A stretch of 64,000 bases of DNA. It comes from Dokdonella sp. GTDB lineage: Bacteria; Pseudomonadota; Gammaproteobacteria; Xanthomonadales; Rhodanobacteraceae. The stretch lies in assembly GCA_023228465.1 (NCBI GenBank), contig JALOBC010000007.1, forward strand, positions 1 through 64,000, written 5' to 3'. Under the pieces are notes generated by a model. The model saw only the letters and a program-made list of their open reading frames with translations. It did not search any database and was not told the DNA's origin. Numbering within the stretch: position 1 is the first letter of the stretch; every line of letters starts with the position of its first letter. Positions 7,283 to 16,607 of the stretch are shown here, piece after piece. Both the position numbers and the translations under genes were made by a program.

Positions 7283-8301
7283 TGGCCGTAGAACTCCGCC
7301 GCGGGCAGCTTGCCGCCGATGGCCTGCGGGTTGCCTCGCGCGAGCAGTGCGTAGAGGGCTTCGAGCTGCGCGCGCGCCGCATGGGCGGGCACGCTGTCCA
7401 GGCGCGTCACGCGGATGGATTCGGCCAAGGCCTCGTGCGGGAACTGCGGCTGGTAGCGGTGCACCAGGGCGGCGCAGGCATCGACCTGGCTGCTGCACCA
7501 GCGCGCCGATTCCGCGTAGGCGCGCTCGATGGCAGCGCCAAGGCCTGCATCGCGCGCTGCCTCACCCCAGGCCATGAGGCCTGCCTGAGGCAGCTCGGGC
7601 TGGTCCGGGAAGGCTTCGCGCCAGGCGGTTTCCAGGCTTTGCACGCGACGCAGCGGGGCGTACTTGCCCGGGGTGTGCGCCTGGCGCCACAACAGCAGCG
7701 AAGTGGATGGTTCGGCGATGATCATCTGGTCGGCCTGGCCGGCCAGCAGCAGGGCCGCGCCGGAGAGGCTGTCGCGCGCCGGGCGCAGCCGCACGTCACG
7801 AGCGGGATCGAGACCCTTGGCTTCCAGCAGGGCATGCAGCAGCAGTGCGGGCAGGTCGCGCTGGAACGGCGTCACCAGTTCGCGACCGGCGAGGTCGGAG
7901 AAATCGCGCACGGCGGGATCGCGGCTGACCAGCCAGAGCAGGCCCCACACCGACACGTTCAGCAGGCGCACCGGCTGGCCACGGTTGGCGAGCAGGGCCG
8001 GCAGGTTGCTGGGCGCTGCGCTGACGTCGATCTGGTTGTCCAGCAGCAGGGTGCGCAGCTGGTCCGGGCCCTGCCAGAAGCGGAACTCGAGCCGGTCCGC
8101 CCAGGGCTTGAGTGCGCCACTGTCCACCATGTGCAGCAGCGGAAAGCTCACCACGGCGGTCGGGCCGGCAAGGCGCAGCACGTCGCGCGGCCTGACTGCT
8201 GCGTCCGGGGTGGCCGACCCTGCGCTGGCCAGGCTCGGCAGGGCAAGGAGCAGGGCCAGCGCGAAACAGGTGGCCCTGCAGCGGGCGGAAGCACGGAGCA
8301 T
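7279..8301 (-). CDS. ABC transporter periplasmic binding protein (NMT1/SsuA-like)
   Basis: This protein of about 340 residues has a signal peptide (LALLLALPSLASA) and a SsuA/THI5-like fold, with the GPTAVVSFPLLHM start and ALLLAGQADQMIIAEP typical of the family. It captures the ligand for the ABC importer encoded immediately downstream and is the first gene of the four-gene operon. ATG 8301 is preferred over ATG 8316 because TGAGAA lies 8 bases ahead of it, and ATG 8316 falls inside the palindromic operator. Family members bind sulfonates, pyrimidines, nitrate and others, so the ligand is open. Confidence 0.85.
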   Translation of the reverse strand: MLRASARCRATCFALALLLALPSLASAGSATPDAAVRPRDVLRLAGPTAVVSFPLLHMVDSGALKPWADRLEFRFWQGPDQLRTLLLDNQIDVSAAPSNLPALLANRGQPVRLLNVSVWGLLWLVSRDPAVRDFSDLAGRELVTPFQRDLPALLLHALLEAKGLDPARDVRLRPARDSLSGAALLLAGQADQMIIAEPSTSLLLWRQAHTPGKYAPLRRVQSLETAWREAFPDQPELPQAGLMAWGEAARDAGLGAAIERAYAESARWCSSQVDACAALVHRYQPQFPHEALAESIRVTRLDSVPAHAARAQLEALYALLARGNPQAIGGKLPAAEFYGQ

Positions 8302-8331
8302 GCGAATGATTCTCATGTGAGAATGATTCGC
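8302..8331. promoter_or_regulatory. Fur-box-like 30-bp palindrome
   Basis: Two 14-base arms, GCGAATGATTCTCA and TGAGAATGATTCGC, flank a TG centre and pair with only one mismatch. The core TGAGAATGATTC repeats match Fur-box elements (AATGATnATCATT type). It lies directly ahead of the binding-protein start, so iron-loaded Fur would block the operon. Binding by Fur is inferred. Confidence 0.65.
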
Positions 8332-8350
8332 GATCGCATTCGCTTTCGTC

Positions 8351-8364
8351 TTGACCTGAGTCAA
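8351..8364. promoter_or_regulatory. FNR/DNR-type box ahead of the ABC-TonB operon
   Basis: TTGACCTGAGTCAA is a perfect TTGAC-N4-GTCAA palindrome of the CRP/FNR family (FNR, DNR/NnrR). It is centred about 56 bases upstream of the binding-protein start, as expected for a class II activator site. It is the best match among the similar sites in this window. Confidence 0.65.
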
Positions 8365-8555
8365 GGCGTGGCTCGCGCAAGTATGCATGTGCCACGGCGA
8401 CTGGGTGAACGATGCACGCCGCAGCATCGCGCTGCGACAGGGCCGGAACGGTTGGTGCGACCTCACGCCACGGGCTCAAGGGGGCAGGGTCGGCGACATG
8501 GCGCCCGCCTTCCTTGATTGCCGTCACAAGGGCCGCCACATCGGCCTGGAGCAGC

Positions 8556-8569
8556 CTGACCCGCGTCAA
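8556..8569. promoter_or_regulatory. FNR/DNR-type box ahead of the gene at 8633
   Basis: CTGACCCGCGTCAA matches TTGAC-N4-GTCAA at nine of ten conserved positions. It ends 63 bases before the ATG at 8633, similar to the spacing in front of norB (35090) and the DUF3089 gene (26423). Confidence 0.55.
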
Positions 8570-8632
8570 GGCAGGGCATCGCCCCGCCGCGCAGACTGCC
8601 CGCATTCCACCGCATCCAGACCGGAGTTCTTC

Positions 8633-9133
8633 ATGCGCACACGTAGCCTCGTTCTTGCACTTGCCTGCGGCTTTGGCGTTGCCTCACTGCAGGCGGCGCC
8701 GCCTGCCCACGATCACGACCACGACCACGCCACGTCCGCCGCCGCCGTCGAGGCGCCGGTTGGCGGCTGGGCGACCGACGCGCCGCTGCGTGAAGGCATG
8801 GCGCGCGTGAAGGCCGCGCTGGCCGACCTGGCGCATTACGAAATGGGCCACATGCCGGCATCCATGGCGAGCGAGCGGGCCGCCGATATCGAGGGCGCAG
8901 TGAAGTTCATGTTCACCAACTGCAAGCTGCCGCCGGAACCCGACAACGCGCTGCATGCCATCCTGCTGCCGTTGCTGGCCGCTGCGCAGCGGCTGGAGAA
9001 CGACCCTGCCGACATGGCGGCAGTCGCGGCCATGCGGGATGCGGTGGCGCCGTACGGGCGCCAGTTCGACGACGCGGCGTGGCGGGATGCCGGCGCAACG
9101 CCGACGGCCGACGACGGCGCCTACGCGCACTGA
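8633..9133 (+). CDS. Small His-rich periplasmic protein (DnrO-like)
   Basis: This 166-residue protein has a signal peptide (LALACGFGVASLQA) followed by a His/Asp-rich tract (HDHDHDH), then a helical domain with HYEMGHMP and conserved-looking FTNCKLPPEPDNALH. The His tract could bind metal. It resembles small proteins annotated as DnrO in denitrifying bacteria, recalled rather than searched. An FNR/DNR-type box lies 63 bases ahead of it. It may serve metal handling or NO defence in the periplasm, but the function is unknown. Confidence 0.7.
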   Translation: MRTRSLVLALACGFGVASLQAAPPAHDHDHDHATSAAAVEAPVGGWATDAPLREGMARVKAALADLAHYEMGHMPASMASERAADIEGAVKFMFTNCKLPPEPDNALHAILLPLLAAAQRLENDPADMAAVAAMRDAVAPYGRQFDDAAWRDAGATPTADDGAYAH

Positions 9134-9157
9134 GATCATTGCGCAAGGCCTACGCGA

Positions 9158-9439
9158 ATGCCCGACTATCTCCAGGCCTGGCAATGCATAGGTTGCGGCA
9201 AGCTCGAAGCGCCGCAGCAATGCATCGGCGTGTGCAAGGACCGCAAGGTGTTCCTGATCGGCAAGGGCGAGCATGAAGCCGCCCTTGCCGAGATCGCGCG
9301 TCTGCGCGCGCAGATGGACAGGGCCAATGCCATGTTGGCGCGCTTCGAGCGCGCCACCCCGCGCGAAGGTCAGTGGCAGCGCGCCTGGGAGGCCCTGCAG
9401 GCCGAGGTGCGCGAGGTGCGTGCAGCACTGAAGCCCTGA
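9158..9439 (+). CDS. Small protein with four-cysteine N-terminal motif
   Basis: This 93-residue protein begins with a four-cysteine cluster: C-x2-C (CIGC, residues 10-13) then a second pair in QQCIGVCKDRK. It continues into a charged helix (~35-90) likely to form a coiled coil. The cysteines could bind zinc or iron. It starts 24 bases after the upstream His-rich gene and probably shares its FNR/DNR-type promoter. The family was not recognised. Confidence 0.65.
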   Translation: MPDYLQAWQCIGCGKLEAPQQCIGVCKDRKVFLIGKGEHEAALAEIARLRAQMDRANAMLARFERATPREGQWQRAWEALQAEVREVRAALKP

Positions 9440-9929
9440 GCCGGCGGGAGGGCCCTTCTGCTGGGCGTTGCCGGCCGGGTCCCGATGGCGTTGCCGGGTC
9501 GGGCAGGTCCGGGCACGCCAAGCGGATGGCGGGCAAACGCGCCAGCCCATGCGACCTCGCGGCCTTGCGCCGACCGCCCGGCGACCCGTGCCCATGGCCC
9601 GGAACGCGCGACCCCGTTGTTCGCGCAATGCGCCGGCATCCAATGGGATATCCCTGGCGTTCCTCGACGCGACTGCTGGATTGGGTCGTGGCGGAATCCC
9701 GGCGCGGGTAGTTGCAGTCATGCGTCTTGAATGATTCCTGTTCGTTGCCGGACGCCAGAAGATGCGCGCCGCGGTGCGACAACGTGTTCGCATTCGACAC
9801 GCCGTTTGTGGGTAGGCAGGGGCTGGCCGTCCGGAGTAAAGTCGGCCTGCCACACGCCGTCAGGGCGCGGAATGCGCGCGCTGTCCTTGACCCGGCGCAA
9901 TCCAAGCGTGCAGAGCAGGAGACTTCCCG
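9440..9929. other. narG upstream region with weak FNR-like site
   Basis: No gene was supported in these 490 bases. TTGACCCGGCGCAA (9887-9900) resembles an FNR/DNR box but is imperfect in the second half and ends only 29 bases before the narG ATG. That is too close for a class II site with a normal leader. A ribosome binding site (AGCAGGAGA) lies at 9914-9922. A separate NarL or FNR site further upstream was not found by eye. Confidence 0.4.
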
Positions 9930-12900
9930 ATGAGCTATTTCCTCGATCGGTTGCAGTTTTTTCGCCGCAATCCGCAACCCTTCGCCGACGGCCACGGTTT
10001 CACCAAGACCGAAAGCCGTGAATGGGAGAACGCCTACCGGGCACGCTGGCAGTACGACAAGATCGTGCGCTCCACGCATGGCGTGAACTGCACCGGCTCG
10101 TGCAGTTGGAAGATCTACGTCAAGAATGGCCTGGTCACCTGGGAAACCCAGCAGACCGACTATCCGCGCACGCGCCCGGACCTGCCCAACCACGAACCGC
10201 GTGGCTGCCCGCGTGGCGCCAGCTATTCCTGGTATCTCTACAGCGCCAACCGCATGAAGTATCCGCTGGTGCGCGGTGCCCTGCTGCGCCTGTGGCGCGA
10301 GGCACGCAAATCCATGAGTCCGGTGGAGGCGTGGGCCAGCATCGTCGGCGATCCGGACAAGGCGAAGAGCTACAAGTCCAAGCGCGGCATGGGCGGCTTT
10401 GCCCGCGTGAGCTGGGACGAGGCCAACGAAATCATCGCAGCATCCAACCTGCACACGGCCAGGCAGTTCGGGCCCGATCGGGTGGTCGGCTTCTCGCCGA
10501 TCCCGGCGATGTCGATGATTTCCTATGCGTCGGGTGCCCGCTACCTGTCGCTGATGGGCGGGACCTGCCTGTCGTTCTACGACTGGTACTGCGACCTGCC
10601 GCCCTCCAGCCCCCAGGTGTGGGGCGAGCAGACCGACGTGCCCGAGTCGGCCGACTGGTACAACTCGCGCTACCTCATCGCCTGGGGATCCAACGTGCCG
10701 CAGACGCGCACGCCCGATGCCCACTTCTTTACCGAGGCGCGCTACAACGGCACCAAGACGGTCGCGATCACGCCGGACTATGCGGAAGTCGCCAAGCTTT
10801 CCGATCACTGGCTGCATCCCAAGCAGGGCACCGACGCGGCGCTCGCCTTCGCCATGGGCCACGTGATCCTCAAGGAGTTCCACGTCGACAAGCCGGCGCC
10901 GTACTTCGTCGATTACTGCCGCCAGTACACCGACATGCCGATGCTGGTGCGCCTGGAGCGGCGCGCCGACGGGCGCCTGGTGGCGGAGCGCTTCCTGCGC
11001 GCCAGCGACCTCGGCGGCCTGGGCGAGGCGAACAACCCGGAATGGAAGACGCTGGCTTACGACGAGAACACCGGCGAGCTGGCCGTGCCGAACGGCTCGA
11101 TCGGCTTCCGCTGGGGCGAAAAGGGCAAGTGGAACATCGAGGAAAAGGATGGTGCCGGCCGCGCCACGCGCCTGCGCCTTTCGCTGAAGGACTTCAACGA
11201 CGGCATCGAAGCGGTCAGCTTCCCCTATTTCGGCGGCGTGGTGCACGACCGGTTCACGGCGGCAAAGTTCGACGAGATCCTGGAGCGCAACATCCCGGTG
11301 CGGCGGCTCGAGCTTGCCGATGGCAAGCAATGGGCGGTGGCCACGGTGTACGACCTGCTGCTGGCCAAGTACGGCGTCGATCGGGGTTTCGGTGGCGCCA
11401 ACGTGGCATCGAACTTCGACCAGGATCTGCCCGGCACGCCGGCCTGGCAGGAGCGCATCACCGGCGTGCCGCGCGCCGAGGTCATCGAGATCGCGCGCGA
11501 GTTCGCCTCCACCGCGGCCAAGACCCGCGGGCGCAGCATGATCATCGTCGGCGCCGGCATGAACCACTGGTTCCACAACGACATGAACTACCGCGGCCTC
11601 ATCAACATGCTGATGATGTGCGGGTGTGTCGGCCAGACCGGGGGCGGCTGGGCGCATTACGTTGGTCAGGAAAAGCTGCGTCCGCAGACCGGCTGGTTGC
11701 CAGTGGCCTTCGGCCTGGACTGGAGCAAGCCGCCGCGACACATGAACGGCACGTCGTTCTTCTACTTCATGTCCGACCAGTGGCGCTACGAGAAGATCGA
11801 GATCAAGGAACTGCTCTCGCCGCTGGCGGACGCCGGGAAGTTCGGCCACAGCCAGGCCGACCTCAACCTGCAGGCCATCCGCATGGGCTGGCTGCCGAGC
11901 GCCCCGCAGCTCAATACCAATCCGCTGGGCATTGCCGCGGCTGCCGAGGTCGCGGGCAAGAGCCCGGCCGATTACGTCGTCGCCAGCCTCAAGGACGGTA
12001 CGCTGGATTTCGCCTACGCCGATCCGGATGCGCCGGAGAATCATCCGCGCGTGCTGTTCGTGTGGCGCTCGAACCTGCTCGGCAGCTCCGGCAAGGGCCA
12101 CGAATACATGCTGCGCCACATGCTCGGCACGCGGCACGGCCTGCAAGGCAAGGATCTGGGCGAGAAGGGCGCGGTGAAGCCGGCCGAGATCAAATGGCGC
12201 GACCCGGCGCCGGAAGGCAAGCTGGATCTGCTCGTCACGCTCGATTTCCGCATGTGCACCACCGCGCTCTATTCGGACGTGGTGCTGCCGACCGCCACCT
12301 GGTACGAGAAGGACGACCTCAACACCTCGGACATGCACCCGTTCATCCACCCCCTGTCCAAGGCGGTGGATCCGGCCTGGGAAGCGCGCAGCGACTGGGA
12401 CATCTTCCGCGGCATCTCGCGCGCGGTCAGCGACATGGCCCCGGGCGTGCTTGGGGTGGTCAAGGATGTGGTGCTGGTGCCGACCCTGCACGACACGCCG
12501 GGCGAACTGGCCATGCCGCTGGGCGTCACCGACTGGAAAAAGGGCGAATGCGAGCCGATTCCCGGCAAGACCATGCCCGCGATCACGGTCGTGGAACGCG
12601 ACTATGCCGACATCTACAAGAAATACACCTCGCTCGGCCCGCTGCTGGACGCCCAGGGCAACGGCGGCAAGGGTATTGCGTGGGATACGCGCGACGAGGT
12701 GAAGTTTCTCGGCGACCTCAACCATCGCGTGGTCGAGGAAGGCGTCAGCAAGGATCGCCCCGGCCTGTATTCGGCCATCGACGCGGCCGAGGCGGTCATG
12801 CATCTCGCACCGGAAACCAATGGCCACGTCGCGGTCAAGGCGTGGGCGGCGCTCGGCGAGTTCACCGGGCGCGACCACACCCACCTGGCGCGCGGCAAGG

Positions 12901-13673
12901 AGCATGAGGCGATCCGCTTCCGCGACATCCAGGCCCAGCCGCGCAAGATCATTTCATCGCCGACCTGGTCGGGCCTGGAAGACGAGCACGTCAGCTACAA
13001 CGCCGGCTATACCAACGTGCACGAGTTCATCCCCTGGCGCACCGTCACCGGGCGCCAGCAGTTCTACATGGACCACGAATGGATGCGCGCCTTCGGCGAA
13101 GGCTTCATGTCCTATCGCCCGCCGGTCGATACCAAGACCATCGAGCCGTTGCACAACCAGCGTGGCAATGGCCACCGGGAAATCGTGCTGAACTGGATCA
13201 CGCCGCACCAGAAGTGGGGCATCCACAGCACCTACTCGGACAACCTGATCATGCAGACCCTGTCGCGCGGCGGTCCGATCGTGTGGATCAGCGAGGCGGA
13301 TGCGCGCGAGGCGGGCATCGAGGACAACGACTGGATCGACGTCTTCAACGTCAATGGCGCGATCACCGCGCGCGCGGTGGTCAGCCAGCGCGTGATGCCC
13401 GGCATGGCCATGATGTACCACGCCCAGGAACGCATCATCAACGTGCCCGGTTCGGAAATCACCGGTACGCGAGGCGGCATCCACAATTCGGTCACGCGCG
13501 TGGTGCTCAAGCCCACCCACATGATCGGCGGCTACGCGCAGTTCGCCTACGGCTTCAACTATTACGGCACGGTCGGCTCCAATCGCGACGAATTCGTCAT
13601 CGTGCGCAAGATGCGCAAGGTGGACTGGCTGGATGACGAACCGGTGCCGGCCAATGCCCAGGAGGTGGTGTGA
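9930..13673 (+). CDS. narG: Respiratory nitrate reductase alpha subunit NarG
   Basis: The catalytic molybdenum subunit reduces nitrate to nitrite at the cytoplasmic face of the inner membrane. At 1247 residues it equals the length of E. coli NarG and is closely similar throughout. The FS0 cluster ligands H50, C54, C58 and C93 are present (THGVNCTGSCSW and RGCPRG), as is the molybdenum ligand D222 in FYDWYCDLPP. The C-terminal bis-MGD binding region (THMIGGYAQFAYGFNYYG) is intact. It opens an operon in which narG, narH, narJ, narI and a parvulin gene all overlap. A weak FNR-like site lies upstream. Confidence 0.98.
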   Translation: MSYFLDRLQFFRRNPQPFADGHGFTKTESREWENAYRARWQYDKIVRSTHGVNCTGSCSWKIYVKNGLVTWETQQTDYPRTRPDLPNHEPRGCPRGASYSWYLYSANRMKYPLVRGALLRLWREARKSMSPVEAWASIVGDPDKAKSYKSKRGMGGFARVSWDEANEIIAASNLHTARQFGPDRVVGFSPIPAMSMISYASGARYLSLMGGTCLSFYDWYCDLPPSSPQVWGEQTDVPESADWYNSRYLIAWGSNVPQTRTPDAHFFTEARYNGTKTVAITPDYAEVAKLSDHWLHPKQGTDAALAFAMGHVILKEFHVDKPAPYFVDYCRQYTDMPMLVRLERRADGRLVAERFLRASDLGGLGEANNPEWKTLAYDENTGELAVPNGSIGFRWGEKGKWNIEEKDGAGRATRLRLSLKDFNDGIEAVSFPYFGGVVHDRFTAAKFDEILERNIPVRRLELADGKQWAVATVYDLLLAKYGVDRGFGGANVASNFDQDLPGTPAWQERITGVPRAEVIEIAREFASTAAKTRGRSMIIVGAGMNHWFHNDMNYRGLINMLMMCGCVGQTGGGWAHYVGQEKLRPQTGWLPVAFGLDWSKPPRHMNGTSFFYFMSDQWRYEKIEIKELLSPLADAGKFGHSQADLNLQAIRMGWLPSAPQLNTNPLGIAAAAEVAGKSPADYVVASLKDGTLDFAYADPDAPENHPRVLFVWRSNLLGSSGKGHEYMLRHMLGTRHGLQGKDLGEKGAVKPAEIKWRDPAPEGKLDLLVTLDFRMCTTALYSDVVLPTATWYEKDDLNTSDMHPFIHPLSKAVDPAWEARSDWDIFRGISRAVSDMAPGVLGVVKDVVLVPTLHDTPGELAMPLGVTDWKKGECEPIPGKTMPAITVVERDYADIYKKYTSLGPLLDAQGNGGKGIAWDTRDEVKFLGDLNHRVVEEGVSKDRPGLYSAIDAAEAVMHLAPETNGHVAVKAWAALGEFTGRDHTHLARGKEHEAIRFRDIQAQPRKIISSPTWSGLEDEHVSYNAGYTNVHEFIPWRTVTGRQQFYMDHEWMRAFGEGFMSYRPPVDTKTIEPLHNQRGNGHREIVLNWITPHQKWGIHSTYSDNLIMQTLSRGGPIVWISEADAREAGIEDNDWIDVFNVNGAITARAVVSQRVMPGMAMMYHAQERIINVPGSEITGTRGGIHNSVTRVVLKPTHMIGGYAQFAYGFNYYGTVGSNRDEFVIVRKMRKVDWLDDEPVPANAQEVV

Positions 13674-15217
13674 TGAAGGTCCGTGCGCAGATTGCGATGG
13701 TGCTCAACCTCGACAAGTGCATCGGCTGCCACACCTGCTCGATCACCTGCAAGAACGTGTGGACCAGCCGCGAGGGCGTGGAGTACGCCTGGTTCAACAA
13801 TGTCGAGACCAAGCCCGGCATCGGCTACCCCAAGGAGTGGGAAAACCAGCAGAAGTGGAATGGTGGCTGGGTACGCAGCCGATCCGGCAAGCTGGTGCCC
13901 AAGGCCGGCGGTCGCTGGCGGATGCTGGCCAAGATCTTCGCCAATCCGGACCTGCCACAGATCGACGACTACTACGAGCCGTTCGATTTCGACTACCAGA
14001 CCCTGCACGAGGCCCCGGAAGGCAAGCACCAGCCAACCGCGCGGCCGCGCTCGCTGATCAGCGGCCAGCGCATGCAGAAGATCGAATGGGGTCCGAACTG
14101 GGAGGAAATCCTCGGTACCGAGTTTGCCAAGCGCTCCAGGGACATCAACTTCAACGGCGTGCAGAAGGAAATCTACGGCGCCTTCGAGAAGACCTTCATG
14201 ATGTACCTGCCGCGCCTGTGCGAGCACTGCCTGAACCCGGCGTGCGTGTCGGCGTGCCCGTCCGGCGCGATCTACAAGCGCGAGGAGGACGGCATCGTCC
14301 TCATCGACCAGGACAAGTGCCGCGGCTGGCGCATGTGCGTGTCGGCCTGTCCGTACAAGAAGATCTACTACAACTGGAAGAGCGGCAAGTCGGAAAAGTG
14401 CATCTTCTGCTATCCGCGCATCGAGGTCGGCGAGCCGACCGTGTGTTCGGAAACCTGCGTGGGCCGCATCCGCTATCTCGGCGTCATGCTGTATGACGCC
14501 GACCGCATCCAGGAAGCCGCTGCGGTGCCTGCGGAGAAGGATCTCTACCAGGCGCACCTGGACATCTTCCTCGACCCCTTCGATCCGGCCGTGATCGAGG
14601 CGGCGCGCAAGGAAGGCATCCCGGACAACTGGCTGGAAGGCGCGCGCAAGTCGCCGGTGTACAAGATGGCCGTCGACTGGAAGCTGGCGCTGCCGCTGCA
14701 TCCGGAATATCGCACCCTGCCGATGGTCTGGTACGTGCCGCCCTTGTCGCCGATCCAGTCGGCGGCCGAGCGGGGCCATGTCGGCATGAACGGGGAGCTG
14801 CCGGACGTCGCATCCCTGCGCATTCCGGTGCGCTATCTCGCCAACCTGCTGACCGCCGGCGACGAACGGCCGGTGGTGCGCGCGCTGGAACGCATGATGG
14901 CCATGCGCGCCTGGCGGCGCAGCATCAACGTCGATGGCATCGAGGATCGCGCGGTGCTGGAGCAGGTCGGGCTGAGCGTGCAGCAGGCCGAGGACATGTA
15001 CCGCTACCTGGCCATTGCCAACTACGAGGACCGCTTCGTCATCCCCACCGCGCATCGGGAGTACGCCAACGATGCCTTCGGCGAACGTGGCGGCTGCGGT
15101 TTCTCCTGGGGCAACGGCTGCAGCGGCGACAGCCCGGCGGACCTGTTCACCCAGCGCAAGACCACGCGCTACACCGTGCATCCGAACCGGCAGGAGAAGT
15201 TCGAGGTGGTCGAGTGA
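13673..15217 (+). CDS. narH: Respiratory nitrate reductase beta subunit NarH
   Basis: The iron-sulfur subunit carries electrons from NarI heme to NarG. Cysteine clusters are present: CIGCHTCSITC near the N-terminus, CEHCLNPACVSACP, CRGWRMCVSACP (Trp in place of the second Cys, marking the [3Fe-4S] cluster) and CIFC...CSETC. At 514 residues it has normal length. ATG 13673 overlaps the narG stop by one base (TGATG), so translation is coupled; a GTG one codon earlier is possible. Confidence 0.98.
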   Translation: MKVRAQIAMVLNLDKCIGCHTCSITCKNVWTSREGVEYAWFNNVETKPGIGYPKEWENQQKWNGGWVRSRSGKLVPKAGGRWRMLAKIFANPDLPQIDDYYEPFDFDYQTLHEAPEGKHQPTARPRSLISGQRMQKIEWGPNWEEILGTEFAKRSRDINFNGVQKEIYGAFEKTFMMYLPRLCEHCLNPACVSACPSGAIYKREEDGIVLIDQDKCRGWRMCVSACPYKKIYYNWKSGKSEKCIFCYPRIEVGEPTVCSETCVGRIRYLGVMLYDADRIQEAAAVPAEKDLYQAHLDIFLDPFDPAVIEAARKEGIPDNWLEGARKSPVYKMAVDWKLALPLHPEYRTLPMVWYVPPLSPIQSAAERGHVGMNGELPDVASLRIPVRYLANLLTAGDERPVVRALERMMAMRAWRRSINVDGIEDRAVLEQVGLSVQQAEDMYRYLAIANYEDRFVIPTAHREYANDAFGERGGCGFSWGNGCSGDSPADLFTQRKTTRYTVHPNRQEKFEVVE

Positions 15218-15900
15218 GCCTGCTCAAGCTGCTTGGCGTGCTGATCGACTACCCGCAGGATGCCCTGTGGGAACACGGCGACGAACTGCTGCAGGCGGCG
15301 GACGATCCGCGCCTGCCGGCGGCCAGGCGCCCGGCGCTGGTCGGCTTCGTGCGCGAACTCCTGGCCTGCGATCCGCTGGAGGCGCAGGACCGCTGGCTCG
15401 CAACCTTCGATCGCGGCCGCTCCATGAGCCTGCTGCTGTTCGAGCACATCCACGGCGAGTCGCGCGACCGTGGCCAGGCGATGGTCGACCTGCTGAACGC
15501 CTATCGCAAGAACGGCTATGAACTGGCCGCCAGGGAATTGCCGGACTACCTGCCGCTGCTCCTGGAATACCTCGACCAGCGTCCCGCTGCCGAGGCGCGC
15601 GAGTGGCTGCACCACGTCGGCCATATCCTCGGCCTGCTCGCGGCGCGCGCGGCGGAGCGCGAAAGCCCCTACGCGCTGCTGTTCGAACTGCTGATCGAGC
15701 AGGCCGACGGCGAGCTCGATCTGGGCGTGCTGCGCCAGCGTGCGCGCGAGGAGCCGCGCGATGATACCGCCGAGGCGATCGATCGCGTGTGGGAAGAGGA
15801 GGCGGTGCGCTTTGGCGCCGAGCCGCCGCAGGAGCAATGTTCGTCGAGCACCGGCCGCGGGCCGGGCTTCCGCGACGCCAGCCGACAGGTGCAGTCATGA
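15214..15900 (+). CDS. narJ: Nitrate reductase assembly chaperone NarJ
   Basis: This 228-residue protein of the NarJ/TorD chaperone family starts with GTG inside the narH stop (GTGA). NarJ binds apo-NarG and helps insert the molybdenum cofactor and FS0 before membrane anchoring. The conserved family segment SMSLLLFEHIHGESRDRGQAM is clear. The C-terminal tail is low-complexity and polar. Confidence 0.95.
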   Translation: MSLLKLLGVLIDYPQDALWEHGDELLQAADDPRLPAARRPALVGFVRELLACDPLEAQDRWLATFDRGRSMSLLLFEHIHGESRDRGQAMVDLLNAYRKNGYELAARELPDYLPLLLEYLDQRPAAEAREWLHHVGHILGLLAARAAERESPYALLFELLIEQADGELDLGVLRQRAREEPRDDTAEAIDRVWEEEAVRFGAEPPQEQCSSSTGRGPGFRDASRQVQS

Positions 15901-16607
15901 GCTACTTCGACGTGTTCGCCTTCCAGATCTATCCCTACATCGCACTGGCGGTGTTCTTCATCGGCAGTTGGGTGCGCTTCGACCACTCCATGTACACCTG
16001 GCGCTCCGGTTCCAGCCAGCTGCTGTCCGACAAGGGCATGCGCCTGGGCAGCAACCTGTTCCATGTCGGCATCCTGGTCGTGCTCGCGGGCCACGTGGTC
16101 GGCCTGCTGACCCCGCATTGGGTGTACTCGATCTTCATCAGCACCGAGCACAAGCAGTTGCTGGCCATGCTGGTGGGCGGCGTGTTCGGCGTGCTGTGCC
16201 TGATCGGCATGCTGATCCTGCTGGCGCGCCACTTCTTCAACCCGCGCATCCGCGCCACCGACAACTGGCAGAACGTGATGATCCTGGTGCTGCTGTTCGT
16301 GCAGCTGCTGCTCGGGCTCTACACCATCGTGCAGTCCTCGCACCATCTCGATGGCAGCGTCATGGTCGTGCTGGCCGAATGGGCGCAGCGCGTCGCCACC
16401 TTCCGCGGCGGCGCTGCCGAAATGGTTGCCGGCGTGCACTGGGTGTACAAGGCGCACATCATCCTCGGCCTCACCCTGTTCCTGCTCACGCCGTTCACGC
16501 GCCTGATCCACATCTGGAGCATCCCGGTGAGCTATCTGTGGCGTCCCTACCAGGTCGTGCGCCGGCGCCAGCCGACCTTGCGCTACGGCCAGCGGACGCA
16601 GCAATGA
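15897..16607 (+). CDS. narI: Respiratory nitrate reductase gamma subunit NarI
   Basis: This 236-residue membrane protein has five transmembrane helices and oxidises quinol, passing electrons through two b hemes to NarH. The paired histidines that ligate the hemes are present in FHVGILVVLAGH and in HWVYKAHIILGL...RLIHIWS. The ATG overlaps the narJ stop (ATGA). Confidence 0.96.
   Translation: MSYFDVFAFQIYPYIALAVFFIGSWVRFDHSMYTWRSGSSQLLSDKGMRLGSNLFHVGILVVLAGHVVGLLTPHWVYSIFISTEHKQLLAMLVGGVFGVLCLIGMLILLARHFFNPRIRATDNWQNVMILVLLFVQLLLGLYTIVQSSHHLDGSVMVVLAEWAQRVATFRGGAAEMVAGVHWVYKAHIILGLTLFLLTPFTRLIHIWSIPVSYLWRPYQVVRRRQPTLRYGQRTQQ

Noticed and set aside
9150-12905. A 1251-residue minus-strand open frame opposite narG
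   Set aside because: It is a high-GC shadow of narG: the plus strand matches NarG residue by residue, while the minus frame has no domain, no ribosome binding site and a low-complexity composition.
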